Positions 17,730 through 25,940 are shown, counted from the first letter of the stretch. The stretch is DNA of 48,011 bases from Vibrio ponticus (GCF_009938225.1 NZ_AP019659.1:1-48011); one strand, 5' to 3'. Notes: generated by a model not told the origin, from the sequence alone. Numbers and translations are program-made.

Positions 17730-18718
17730 TGCTCTAACCTTTCAATCAATTTATTAGAAATGTTATGGAAAAATTCAGATGCTTCAGAAACACGAGTATA
17801 TTGAGCGCCTACAACGCCATCCTTGGAGCCTAAATCAAAAATTGGAGCGTGGGCCTGTTGTGACAAAGGAACCACACTAGAAAGAGTAGGTACTTCACCT
17901 AGATCTGTATATTCATGGGGAATATCAAAAAATGAACTAAGTTCTTTTAATTCGGTTTTTTGTCTATCAATTATTCTTTCAAAAGCCCCTACAGCTTGTC
18001 TTACACCTTCTTTTTTCTTAGCTCGATACTGCTGTACAACGTAACCAGCGAAACTTAAGTTCCAATTCACATCTGCATTAGCTATTTGAAAACTGTATCC
18101 TTCTTCACGAGTATGCCTTTGAATAGCATCTTCGAGTGATGATTTCCAAGTTGTTAGTGACTTGATTATGTTTTCGACAGCCATCATTGAAAATATATCA
18201 ACTGATAATGGCATTAAAAAATAGTCTGCAGCAAGGAGTACAGAGCGGTTAAGGGCACCTAAGGATGGTCCCATATCTATAAGAACATAGTCATAGTTAT
18301 CAAAGCGGGATACCAGTTCTTTGAATGCATATGTTGTTTGAAACCCTCGGGGATCTCCATTTCTAGTCGAAGCCCAATCGGTAGCGATCAAATCTTCACG
18401 AATCGAAAGCTTAGGATCACCTACGATTAAATCGACAGAAAACCTCTCACTCCTAACTACAGATGGGACTTCTGCAGGATAACCGCGCCCACGTCTAATA
18501 GGTTCATAAAAAGCATCGACACTATAATGCTTTTCATCCATTAGAATTTTCTCTAGATTTTCTTCGGGCAACAAATAAGCTGAAGCGTTACATTGTGGAT
18601 CTGCATCAATGACAAGTACTTTTTTATCAAACTTCATAGATAGTGATGCTGCAAGATTACAAAGTAGTGTCGTTTTTCCAACCCCACCTTTGTTATTAAA
18701 GAAAGCTATAGATTTCAA
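17726..18718 (-). CDS. ParA/MinD-type ATPase paired with the SIR2-like protein
   Basis: A 330-residue deviant-Walker ATPase with KGGVGKTT at residues 10-17, VIDADPQ near 37-43, and VLIDMGPSLGALNRS as the Walker B region. It lacks the N-terminal DNA-binding extension of the partition ParA at 22385-23584 and is clearly a different branch. No ParB partner follows; the downstream gene is the overlapping SIR2-like gene. The C-terminal third carries a helical region (YRAKKKEGVRQAVGAFERII). I propose it acts as sensor or regulator of the SIR2 effector, but alternative partition function cannot be excluded. Confidence 0.8.
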   Translation of the reverse strand: MKSIAFFNNKGGVGKTTLLCNLAASLSMKFDKKVLVIDADPQCNASAYLLPEENLEKILMDEKHYSVDAFYEPIRRGRGYPAEVPSVVRSERFSVDLIVGDPKLSIREDLIATDWASTRNGDPRGFQTTYAFKELVSRFDNYDYVLIDMGPSLGALNRSVLLAADYFLMPLSVDIFSMMAVENIIKSLTTWKSSLEDAIQRHTREEGYSFQIANADVNWNLSFAGYVVQQYRAKKKEGVRQAVGAFERIIDRQKTELKELSSFFDIPHEYTDLGEVPTLSSVVPLSQQAHAPIFDLGSKDGVVGAQYTRVSEASEFFHNISNKLIERLEQ

Positions 18719-18872
18719 TGGTGTATTCCCCGTTTGTTATTGTTGGAAATGATGATGCCTTAACATTTCATATGCAAGCAATATATTATTTAACAGAGAG
18801 GTTGACCTTGTTTAATAAAAAATTCCAGCTAAAAGTCTGGTGTTTTTGTCTCCGGGAACTAGATATATTTTA

Positions 18873-19098
18873 TACCTCTTTAGATAGGCACCCGAGTTCA
18901 TACGAGAAGTTGCGCACTGACTTTATTACGCGCGAACATGTCTTAGCTGCCAAACTGGACTAGGGTGATTACTTCTGCTTGGTTTTTCTCTTACTTTTCT
19001 TCGGCGATTTTAAGCTCTGATTTGATGACTGTAATGATGGCTTCTTTCTGATCTTCGAGCGGATATTCAGCCTGAATATTGACAAGATTCGAGCTAAT
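18873..19098 (-). pseudogene. Decayed fragment of a parB gene
   Basis: About 226 bases align, with roughly three quarters identity by eye, to the 3' part of the intact parB (21366-21590). Long identical runs lie at the end that includes the ATTCAGCCTGAAT core. The frame is broken by stops and the fragment has neither the 5' part of parB nor an initiator. It ends abruptly at about 19088-19098. A plus-strand frame at 18718-18963 overlaps it and is best explained as its antisense shadow. Confidence 0.8.
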
Positions 19099-19344
19099 TT
19101 TTTGAGGAGTTCGCTCAGTAACAGTTTGTCATGATTTCACCAAGTTAGGTGACAATCATGTGGAGCCGAGCATAGATTGTGACAAGCCATTGTTGCACTT
19201 CATTATCGTTAATACTCCTAATATTCTGATTAGGAGTATTAACGATAATCATGCTCCATCCTCTTTTTATGCATCTTGTATATTATGTCAAAGAAATGGT
19301 CTTAAAAATCACCTAAGATACTGTAAATAAAGAAAACTAGTAGT
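19099..19344. other. Dyad-rich intergenic region before the CHAT-like gene
   Basis: Contains a near-perfect dyad at 19130-19160 (CATGATTTCACC with GGTGACAATCATG) and a perfect 21-bp inverted repeat at 19202-19249. No gene is seen. Likely promoter and operators for the gene at 19345. Confidence 0.5.
19202..19249. repeat. Perfect 21-bp inverted repeat with 6-base loop
   Basis: Arms 19202-19222 and 19229-19249 are exact reverse complements with loop ATTCTG. There is no T tract on either side, so it is not a typical terminator. Possibly an operator, a recombination end or a structured 5' leader, 96 bases upstream of the CHAT-like gene. Confidence 0.75.
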
Positions 19345-19920
19345 ATGGATAGAGTGGTTATGGCTAAAAACGAAATCTTGATTATTGAATCAAGAAGTGC
19401 AAGAGACATTTACGAAGACAGATATGAAGGAGCCACTCTTAAAGAAGTTTTGAAACTGCAAGGGATATCCGCAAAGCACTTTGAAGTGATTAATAAAACG
19501 TACTTTGAAAAAGCCATCAAGTATGCCGCAAATGAGAGCATAAAATATGTGCACTTTAGTGGGCATGGTAGTGAAGAAGGAATTGAATTAACAGACGGTT
19601 TTATTACTTGGAAAGAACTTGACCAAATAGCATGGCCTCACCTGAAAGATACCTGCTTATGCTTTTCGAGTTGTGACGTTGCTAAAGGCGTTGAAGAAAT
19701 ATTTGAATACCATAAGTCATTTTGCAATGCAGTCATCGCTCCTACGCGCCCAATCACTTGGGGCGAAGGATTGGTGGCATTTAGCGCTTTGTATCACAGA
19801 GCTTTATCATCTTCGACGAGTTCAAGCCAAGATGTGAGAGTTCTAAATCACATTGTTGGCGCGGGGACATTCAGTTTTATTGCTTCTACTTTCAGGTCGA
19901 CGACTTACTCGGTCGGTTAA
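19345..19920 (+). CDS. Small CHAT/caspase-like cysteine protease
   Basis: A 191-residue protein resembling a CHAT-type peptidase of the caspase clan. It has the histidine motif KYVHFSGHGSEEG (His74) and the cysteine motif LCFSSCDVAKG (Cys110), with a hydrophobic strand before each, as expected for the His-Cys dyad. Beyond this core there is little else: no TPR or membrane segment. CHAT proteases in bacterial immune operons cleave partner proteins to trigger cell suicide; no such partner is recognised here, though two unknown genes follow. The start could be ATG 19345 or 19360; neither has a strong ribosome site. Confidence 0.65.
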   Translation: MDRVVMAKNEILIIESRSARDIYEDRYEGATLKEVLKLQGISAKHFEVINKTYFEKAIKYAANESIKYVHFSGHGSEEGIELTDGFITWKELDQIAWPHLKDTCLCFSSCDVAKGVEEIFEYHKSFCNAVIAPTRPITWGEGLVAFSALYHRALSSSTSSSQDVRVLNHIVGAGTFSFIASTFRSTTYSVG

Positions 19921-20040
19921 GGAGTCATTATCCAACGGTTCGTAGTGAGTTGGTTGCTCGCTACGAATCGCGGCTTAAGTGGTAGTCTGATTTATCTTTG
20001 ATGTTGCCCTATTTTTTAAAGTCACCTTAATGGACTCAAC

Positions 20041-20406
20041 ATGAACAAAGCTCATTTTCCTGAATTGCCAAGCAAGATCGCTGACCCAATTGCCACTCTT
20101 TATCAGCTTTTAGATGCTCAGAAAGAACATTCTGACTCTGTAGGTGAGCAAAATTCGGTCCTTGAGCTTCAGCTATCTCTGCAAAACGTATGTCACCTTG
20201 CGAGAACAGCATACTTATCATCGATTACACCAGAAAATCGACAGGCGTTAGAAAAATTGATCAGGAAATCTTTTTCATTTGATGGCCAGTTGCAAGCGAT
20301 CTCTCAGCACTATGGGTGGTCACAAACTATCGAGGCTCAAATGATGGTTCAGATGGGTCTCATTATTAAAGTATTGTCGAGGGAGAATGAGCGCTTGAGT
20401 CATTAA
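20041..20406 (+). CDS. Unknown 121-residue helical protein
   Basis: A predicted mostly helical soluble protein with no motif I recognise. It lies 120 bases after the CHAT-like gene and 60 bases before the next, same strand. Hydrophobic heptad-like spacing in LELQLSLQNVCHLARTAYL suggests helical packing or a coiled coil. Ribosome site weak. Codon use resembles real genes (balanced, few rare codons), so I keep it as a gene. Confidence 0.55.
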   Translation: MNKAHFPELPSKIADPIATLYQLLDAQKEHSDSVGEQNSVLELQLSLQNVCHLARTAYLSSITPENRQALEKLIRKSFSFDGQLQAISQHYGWSQTIEAQMMVQMGLIIKVLSRENERLSH

Positions 20407-20466
20407 GCGATTCCTTAAAGTGAAATATAGGAATGTCATCCTCGTTAAGAATCTGGAGCTCTAAAA

Positions 20467-21243
20467 ATGAAACGATTGATTAATGCTTTGCATTTTAGTA
20501 ATTCAGCAAAGGCGATAGACACTGTTGAAGTGGATCTCGATAGCCTTCCGCAGGGATGTCATGACTACCTCGACGTTGTTATTAAGAGCTTGCAACCATT
20601 GGCTGAGTCATCACCGGAGCTGCGGGCGACGGTGTATGTGCAGCAGGCATCATCAGTGAACTTTATGCGCTCTGGTTACTCAGTCTTTATTGGGGTTGTG
20701 GGGAGCCAAAATGCTCTTGAGTTAATTTTGGAGGGCTTCGAGTCTATGCCGGGGGTTGATGTCCGTTACGGCGATTCTATTCTCACCAAGCAATCGCGCT
20801 GCAGGCTTCATATCGAGGATGGTTATGTTTGGCAGCAAGACGATGACGTGACTTGGTTTGCTTATTCTGACCTCGATGATAGCGAAGAGTCACCAGAACT
20901 AGACGATGACGACTATCAATATACCGATGAAGACTATGCTAGATATCCAAGTAACACTAAGGTTTACGAAGCTGGCGACTTATTGAGAGAGATGAACCAA
21001 ATTAATAGCGTTGCAGCCGATGCGAGTGTAAGCGTCGATGATCGTGTTTCAATGCCCTCTAAAGGTGTGTATACACGGGAGCGAGCCGTTCGATCTGATG
21101 CAAGAGTTGGTTCAATTCGCGCGACAATTGAAGAGGTTTTTGGTTTACCAGAAGGGTCGGTTAAGCTTTGTGATCCCGAAGGACATTCATTACGCGCGGA
21201 TGCAAGAATAGGCACACTTCGCCAACGTTGGGAAAATCGCTAA
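20467..21243 (+). CDS. Unknown acidic protein with possible ubiquitin-like C-terminal domain
   Basis: A 258-residue protein preceded by GGAG at good spacing. Residues 1-120 form a mixed alpha/beta part. Residues 135-165 are strongly acidic (DDSEESPELDDDDYQYTDED). The C-terminal 50 residues read like a beta-grasp fold (VGSIRATIEEVFGLPEGSVKL, then DARIGTLRQRW), close in pattern to ubiquitin-like proteins. It also has a repeated motif, RSDARVGSIR and RADARIGTLR. There is no C-terminal diglycine. The assignment is tentative. It is convergent with parB, sharing the terminator at 21266-21293. Confidence 0.55.
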   Translation: MKRLINALHFSNSAKAIDTVEVDLDSLPQGCHDYLDVVIKSLQPLAESSPELRATVYVQQASSVNFMRSGYSVFIGVVGSQNALELILEGFESMPGVDVRYGDSILTKQSRCRLHIEDGYVWQQDDDVTWFAYSDLDDSEESPELDDDDYQYTDEDYARYPSNTKVYEAGDLLREMNQINSVAADASVSVDDRVSMPSKGVYTRERAVRSDARVGSIRATIEEVFGLPEGSVKLCDPEGHSLRADARIGTLRQRWENR

Positions 21244-21265
21244 TGCGGTGATTGAGTGACGATAT

Positions 21266-21293
21266 AAAAACGCCAGCTAAATAGCTGGCGTTT
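21266..21293. terminator. Bidirectional terminator between the unknown gene and parB
   Basis: The stem AACGCCAGC...GCTGGCGTT has T-rich tails on both strands, stronger on the minus strand (GTTTTTATA). It ends the parAB transcript. Confidence 0.85.
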
Positions 21294-21311
21294 GTGCATC
21301 TGATGATGACG

Positions 21312-22385
21312 TTATTGGTGTTTACTTAACACAGCAGCGATAGCTTTATCCAACTCAGCTTGAACCTCTTTGGACAAACGCCCGAACTCATACGAGAAAT
21401 TACGACCTTTGACCTTCTTGCGTGCGAACATGCCTTTGCTGTCAAACTGGGCGAGGGCAGTCACTTGCGCCTTGTCCTTCTCTTGTTTCGCTTCAGCGAT
21501 TTTAAGCTCAGATTTGATTAACGTAATGATGGCGTCTTTCTGATCTTCGAGCGGATATTCAGCCTGAATATTGACAAGATTTTTCTCAGTTTTCTGCACG
21601 AAACTCGCCAACTGTTTTGGCTCGCCACAGGCTTTCATCACCTTATCCAGTAATGCGTAGTCTGGATGTGAAAGGGCGTTAACCACCGGGAAAAGCTGAA
21701 TCAACGTCTCGTCAATGGAAGCGGCTTTCATCGCTTTACTGACGCCGGCTTGGCTTAGTGCAAGTCGACTGGCGATTTCAGCTTGTGTCACTCCTTGTTC
21801 GCTCTTCTGAATGGCAAGGCATTGCAAGCCGATCTCACGCAAGTTGTGCTCTTTGGCGGTTTGCAGTTGTTTTGCCAGCGCTTTGGCATCGGCAATGGAA
21901 ATCGTGTCTTGGGTAACCAGCAGACGAAATTCTTTTACGCGTCCTTGTTGCAGTAAGAACCACGCACGGCGGCGTGAGCCGTCCAGAACATCGATTTTAC
22001 CGTCGACTTCACGACCAACGGCAGGATAGAACTGTTGGAACTCTAGTGAGTTCAAATCTTGCAGTGACTCTGCGGTTAACATGGATTGATCGCGACCGTT
22101 AACATCAAACGTCACCAAGGTAGTGTCGCGCACTTGTTCATAAGAGAGCGTCACTTCGTTGAACGTTGCAGTGTCACCGGATGCAAGCTGCCATACCATG
22201 CTTTGACCGACGGCAGTGAGACCAAATTGTTGCTGCAGATACGCCGCCGCATCTTGGCCAGATTTGGCAAGCTCGTTGGTTAGCTGTTTAGCTAATGAAT
22301 CTACGTTCGCTTTCGCGGCAGATTGTTGCGCTGCTACGGCACCGGGTGCATTTCCTAATGGGCTGCCGCCACGTTTTTTCGCCAT
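21312..22385 (-). CDS. parB: Partition protein ParB
   Basis: A 357-residue ParB/Spo0J-type DNA-binding protein. The N-terminus is alanine-rich. The central helix-turn-helix lies near VTQAEIASRLALSQAGVSKAMKAA (about 200-225). The segment DVNGRDQSMLTAESLQDLN followed by VLDGSRRRAWFL resembles the arginine-patch nuclease-like domain of the family. It overlaps parA by one base (TAATG). The 3' third contains the 13-bp palindrome ATTCAGCCTGAAT shared with two other places on the plasmid, and a diverged duplicate of this part is at 18873-19098. Confidence 0.92.
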   Translation of the reverse strand: MAKKRGGSPLGNAPGAVAAQQSAAKANVDSLAKQLTNELAKSGQDAAAYLQQQFGLTAVGQSMVWQLASGDTATFNEVTLSYEQVRDTTLVTFDVNGRDQSMLTAESLQDLNSLEFQQFYPAVGREVDGKIDVLDGSRRRAWFLLQQGRVKEFRLLVTQDTISIADAKALAKQLQTAKEHNLREIGLQCLAIQKSEQGVTQAEIASRLALSQAGVSKAMKAASIDETLIQLFPVVNALSHPDYALLDKVMKACGEPKQLASFVQKTEKNLVNIQAEYPLEDQKDAIITLIKSELKIAEAKQEKDKAQVTALAQFDSKGMFARKKVKGRNFSYEFGRLSKEVQAELDKAIAAVLSKHQ

Positions 22386-23584
22386 TATGCTTGCTCCTGT
22401 TCACGCCAAACGTTGACGATGTCGCGTAGAATCTGACTAGTGACTTCATAACCATTTTGCTGCGCAGATTGGAAAGTTGCTTTGCTCTTTGGGTACTCGC
22501 TTTTCGACATATCGAATACCGTAGAAAGTAGGGAAGAGGCCTGACGGATCGCTTCACTGTGTTTGAATTCTTTGGAGTACAAGTACGGTCCAAAGTAGTC
22601 ATAAAGACTGTTCATCAGCTCGGTTGTGGTTGAGCTGTCACGGTGGTTAGTGAGCAATATTTTCATAAAGTCATAACCTGGGTGATTGGCGTTTTCGAGC
22701 AGCGCCCATACTTGCGGGATGTAGCTAAAGTACGAACAGGTTGCGTCGATGTCGTTTTCGGTGATCGACAATGGGAAGACAACTGAGGTCGCCGCAAAGT
22801 AAGCATTGAATGTCGCGTAACCTAGAGACGGTGGCGTATCAATGATCAGAATATCAAACTCGTCCTTTACGCTCTCGATAATGTCACTCAGTAGTGAGTA
22901 AGGCGAGGGCAGTTGGTGGCTAAACACCTGCTCGTGAAACCAACCTTCCATCGCGCGGTCACTTTGCGCCGCCGGTAGGATTCGAAGATTAGGAATGGTG
23001 GTTTCTAAAAAGGCTTCACGAACGACCTGCTCGAACGTTTCTCCTTCATCAAGATCGAAGTTGCGCATCATGAGATCGCCAACCGAGAGGTTACCTTCTT
23101 GCTCGGCCTCTGGCGCGTAGTACATCGATAACGTTGCCTGGCCATCCATATCAATCAGACCAATGCGGTATTCTTGATGAAATTCGGTCGCCAGACCGGA
23201 AGCGATGGTTGCCGCTGACACGGTTTTACCCACTCCACCTTTTTGGTTTTGGATCACGATGACTTGTGTTTGCTGTTTGTCATTACGCACGAACTTAGGC
23301 TCTTTACGTAAAGACTCTGGCAGTAAAGCGCGCACACGATACATTTCCGCAATGTCGATCGACCATTGTGAGTCTTCGTGACGGCGCGGGTCGATTTCTG
23401 CCGCTGAGACGTATTTGTCTAGCGTTTTTGCATCAATGCCAAGATAAGCCGACGCTTCTGCGCGGGTAAAGTTACGCAGCTCTTTACGGTGGTTCGCAAG
23501 CAAACGCAGGTTACGACGTTTAATGTAGTCATCCGCACCTTGTTTAAGGTGTTGAAAATCCTGAGTGGTGTGTTGGGTGTCCAT
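22385..23584 (-). CDS. parA: Partition ATPase ParA (type Ia)
   Basis: A 399-residue ParA with an N-terminal helix-turn-helix extension (FTRAEASAYLGIDAKTLDKYVSAAEI), followed by the deviant Walker A QNQKGGVGKTVSAATIA, the IDMDGQATLS motif and the DILIIDTPPSLGY Walker B. The N-terminal extension marks type Ia, which represses its own operon. The start at 23584 has GGAG six bases upstream; the ATG four codons earlier has none. A 14-bp perfect inverted repeat at 23617-23656 is the likely operator. ParA moves ParB-bound plasmid copies apart over the nucleoid. Confidence 0.93.
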   Translation of the reverse strand: MDTQHTTQDFQHLKQGADDYIKRRNLRLLANHRKELRNFTRAEASAYLGIDAKTLDKYVSAAEIDPRRHEDSQWSIDIAEMYRVRALLPESLRKEPKFVRNDKQQTQVIVIQNQKGGVGKTVSAATIASGLATEFHQEYRIGLIDMDGQATLSMYYAPEAEQEGNLSVGDLMMRNFDLDEGETFEQVVREAFLETTIPNLRILPAAQSDRAMEGWFHEQVFSHQLPSPYSLLSDIIESVKDEFDILIIDTPPSLGYATFNAYFAATSVVFPLSITENDIDATCSYFSYIPQVWALLENANHPGYDFMKILLTNHRDSSTTTELMNSLYDYFGPYLYSKEFKHSEAIRQASSLLSTVFDMSKSEYPKSKATFQSAQQNGYEVTSQILRDIVNVWREQEQA

Positions 23585-23616
23585 TTCTATCTCCATGAAG
23601 GAATTAGAAATAGTAT

Positions 23617-23656
23617 ATCCCTTAATTTTTGAGGTTAGTAGTAAAAATTAAGGGAT
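23617..23656. promoter_or_regulatory. parAB operator
   Basis: Perfect 14-base inverted arms (ATCCCTTAATTTTT and AAAAATTAAGGGAT) with a 12-base spacer, 32 bases upstream of the parA start. Its position fits ParA autorepression. Confidence 0.75.
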
Positions 23657-23742
23657 GAATGTTTTTTGAGAGATAGGTCGTTGTGTGTAGTGTAAAAAGA
23701 TGAGTAAAAGAGTGCATTGACCGTGGATTAAGAAGGTTCACA

Positions 23743-24201
23743 CTAGCGGGCGATAACGCGACTGTACGTGATTTTGTCATTACCATTTTCATAGTAATCG
23801 TTGACAATGCCTTCGCAGATATAACCCAAGCGTAAACATAGATGACGGTACTTGCTGTACTCTTTCTTGCCGTAGCTATGCACCAATAAGCGACGATGAT
23901 TTCCGGTGCGTAATTTAAACTCGATGTATTTGAGTAGCGCCTTACCGATCCCTCGATTTTGCTGATCTGGGCGTACGACGACAAAGTTAACAATCCAAGT
24001 TCCACTGGCAAATTCATCACTGGTGACATGCGCCGCCGCACACAGTTTATTGGCAATTTTGTAGCCGAACCATGTGTTGCTTGATGAGCTTTGATTGAGC
24101 AGTTCTGAGATTTTCTCTTTGCTGCGAACAGAGACAGCATCAGTAGTAGCAAGTAATTCAGCTAACGCGGAGAAATCATTTTGGTCCAAAACACAATTCA
24201 T
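23743..24201 (-). CDS. GNAT-family N-acetyltransferase
   Basis: A 152-residue acetyltransferase with the acetyl-CoA-binding motif A (VNFVVVRPDQQNRGIGKALLKYIEFKL) near residues 75-95 and the motif B-like region LCLRLGYICEGIVNDYYENG at the C-terminus. Substrate unknown. It sits alone between parA and the HAD phosphatase gene. An imperfect RpiR-type dyad (GTGAAAT-ATAT-TTTCCAT) lies 39 bases upstream at 24241-24258. Confidence 0.85.
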   Translation of the reverse strand: MNCVLDQNDFSALAELLATTDAVSVRSKEKISELLNQSSSSNTWFGYKIANKLCAAAHVTSDEFASGTWIVNFVVVRPDQQNRGIGKALLKYIEFKLRTGNHRRLLVHSYGKKEYSKYRHLCLRLGYICEGIVNDYYENGNDKITYSRVIAR

Positions 24202-24240
24202 AATACGCTCTTGAAATTATTTTTCTAAAACAAAGATAAA

Positions 24241-24258
24241 GTGAAATATATTTTCCAT
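24241..24258. promoter_or_regulatory. Weak RpiR-type dyad before the GNAT gene
   Basis: GTGAAAT-ATAT-TTTCCAT is an imperfect match to the recurring dyad. It may be chance in A+T-rich sequence. Confidence 0.3.
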
Positions 24259-24299
24259 TTAATTGTATTGTTGTCAATTAGCGTTTGGTGATAAAAGCC

Positions 24300-24339
24300 G
24301 CTTTGTTTCTCATTTTAAGCAGCCGATGAGAAACAAAGC
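24300..24339. terminator. Hairpin past the HAD phosphatase gene
   Basis: Perfect 14-base arms (GCTTTGTTTCTCAT and ATGAGAAACAAAGC) with a 12-base loop, 10 bases past the stop at 24350. The T tract on the minus strand is short. Confidence 0.65.
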
Positions 24340-24349
24340 TGATGAGGCG

Positions 24350-25012
24350 TTAAATAAGGTGAGCTAAGCATTCTTTCAGATGAGTAATTGTGTGAGTTCC
24401 TGCCAGGGAAGTGGTGTTTGTTTGTTGATGAGTGAAGTAGAGTGTGCGAATGCCTGCTCTAACGCCTGCTTCTGCGCCGACCGGTGAGTCATCAATAAAT
24501 AGGGCTTGCTCGGGGGTAAACCCAAGCGTGTTGAGTGCGGTTAGCAATAGTGTTGGCTCAGGTTTCCAACTGCCAACTTCAAATGCGCTAAAAATCTTAT
24601 TTTCAAAATAAGGCATCAGTTTGGTTAGGTTGAGAGTAATGTCCATCTTTTCAAGTGGTGCGTTAGAAGCAATACAATAGGCGATATTGCGTTTATCGAG
24701 CTCTTGAATGACTTCCATTACCCCATCAATCGGTTCGAGTTCTTGAGCAAAAAGTTGGTTGCAATGTTCACGATAGCGCGTGATCAGTGCCGTTAGATTG
24801 ACCTCTTCAATTTGGCAATGCATACCGAGAATAGAACTGAAAATGATGTCGATCTTTGTACCTTGCCACTCTTCTTTTAACCATTGGTAACTGACGTGGA
24901 TATCAATTTCTTCAAGAGTCAGACATATCGCCTGTAAGCATAATCTTTCGCTATCAATTAACGTTCCGTCACAATCAAAAATGACACAACGAATCGAGGT
25001 TGTGGGTTCCAT
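24350..25012 (-). CDS. HAD-superfamily phosphatase, beta-phosphoglucomutase-like subgroup
   Basis: A 220-residue haloacid-dehalogenase-type hydrolase. Motif I is FDCDGTLIDSE (nucleophile and acid-base aspartates), motif II SNAP, motif III the lysine in GSWKPEP, and motif IV FIDDSPVGAEAG. A helical cap between motifs I and II fits small phosphorylated sugars, as in YieH, YcjU or GPH. Located downstream of an rpiR gene but separated by a terminator-like hairpin (25038-25059). The substrate is unknown; it could dephosphorylate an intermediate of the neighbouring pathway. Confidence 0.85.
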   Translation of the reverse strand: MEPTTSIRCVIFDCDGTLIDSERLCLQAICLTLEEIDIHVSYQWLKEEWQGTKIDIIFSSILGMHCQIEEVNLTALITRYREHCNQLFAQELEPIDGVMEVIQELDKRNIAYCIASNAPLEKMDITLNLTKLMPYFENKIFSAFEVGSWKPEPTLLLTALNTLGFTPEQALFIDDSPVGAEAGVRAGIRTLYFTHQQTNTTSLAGTHTITHLKECLAHLI

Positions 25013-25037
25013 GAGTTTAGTTTCGCTATTAAAAAGT

Positions 25038-25059
25038 AAAAGGAGCGAGTGCTCCTTTT
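25038..25059 (-). terminator. Terminator of the first rpiR gene
   Basis: AAAAGGAGC-actc-GCTCCTTTT on the minus strand, followed by an interrupted T tract, nine bases past the rpiR stop. Confidence 0.75.
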
Positions 25060-25067
25060 AGATGTCA

Positions 25068-25895
25068 TTATTTTTGTTCGTGAAACGCTAGCGACACCGC
25101 GAGCGTTTGCGCGAGACATAGAGAGGCGGCTTGTGAGCGGAAAGCATCGACTTTGGCTTCTTTTACCACAAAGCACACATCGCTGAATGAGGCGAGCGGG
25201 CTGATCGGGCTGTCGGTGATGATCACTTGTTTGGTACCTGATTTTGCTAAAGAGTCGCTAATATCAGTGGTGTCTTTGGCGTACGGTGAGAAGCTGATAG
25301 CAATCACGACGTCATCGGCATCTACCATGCTTAACTGTTCTTTGAACATGCCACCTAACCCATCTATTAAGAATGCTCTCTTGTTGAGGTGTCTTAACGC
25401 ATACGTTAAGTAAGATGCGACGCTGAAAGAGCGACCTAGCCCCATGACATAAATCGTTTTTGCTTTTGACAATGTTTCAACTGCTTCATTGAGTTTGTCT
25501 GCAGGGGTTTGAGATGACAGTTGTTGCATCGCATTAGTATTTGCACGTGCAAACTCGTGCAGGATATCGATAGGGTTATCCGGCGTATGACTATCTTCGT
25601 CCATCTCTTTGAGTAATTTTACTCGGTCTGTGTAGTTCGATGTCTCTTCAAGTAAGTGATTGCGAAAAACTTGTTTCATTTCATTGAAACCATTAAATCC
25701 AAACGCACTCGCAAATCGAATTAATGTGGATGGTGGTACATCGGCTTGTTTTGCAATTACTTGTACAGTTTCAAACGCCACACTGCTCTTATTATCAAGT
25801 ACATACTCGGCAACTTGCTGAAGTCTTTTACTTAAATCTGTGTATTTAGCTCGAATCTGATCTTGCAGTTCGTTCAATGTGCTGGCCGGTGTCAT
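25068..25895 (-). CDS. RpiR-family transcriptional regulator (copy 1)
   Basis: A 275-residue regulator with an N-terminal helix-turn-helix (TVQVIAKQADVPPSTLIRFASAFG, residues 43-66) and a C-terminal SIS sugar-phosphate-binding domain beginning near YVMGLGRSFSVASYL. Inositol operons of several proteobacteria use RpiR-type IolR repressors. The gene is preceded by its own perfect operator-like palindrome (25941-25970) and a good GGAG. It is paralogous to the regulator at 28950-29759 (about half identical by eye). One of the two is the likely binder of the plasmid-wide 18-bp dyad; sequence alone does not say which. Confidence 0.9.
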   Translation of the reverse strand: MTPASTLNELQDQIRAKYTDLSKRLQQVAEYVLDNKSSVAFETVQVIAKQADVPPSTLIRFASAFGFNGFNEMKQVFRNHLLEETSNYTDRVKLLKEMDEDSHTPDNPIDILHEFARANTNAMQQLSSQTPADKLNEAVETLSKAKTIYVMGLGRSFSVASYLTYALRHLNKRAFLIDGLGGMFKEQLSMVDADDVVIAISFSPYAKDTTDISDSLAKSGTKQVIITDSPISPLASFSDVCFVVKEAKVDAFRSQAASLCLAQTLAVSLAFHEQK

Positions 25896-25940
25896 ATCGT
25901 TCTCCGCATTACATTTTTCACAATTTTATTCAAATTGAAT

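Noticed and set aside
18718..18963. 81-codon plus-strand frame
   Set aside because: Its second half is antisense to the decayed parB fragment and its first half is the promoter region of the ParA-like gene; no ribosome site or protein-like features.
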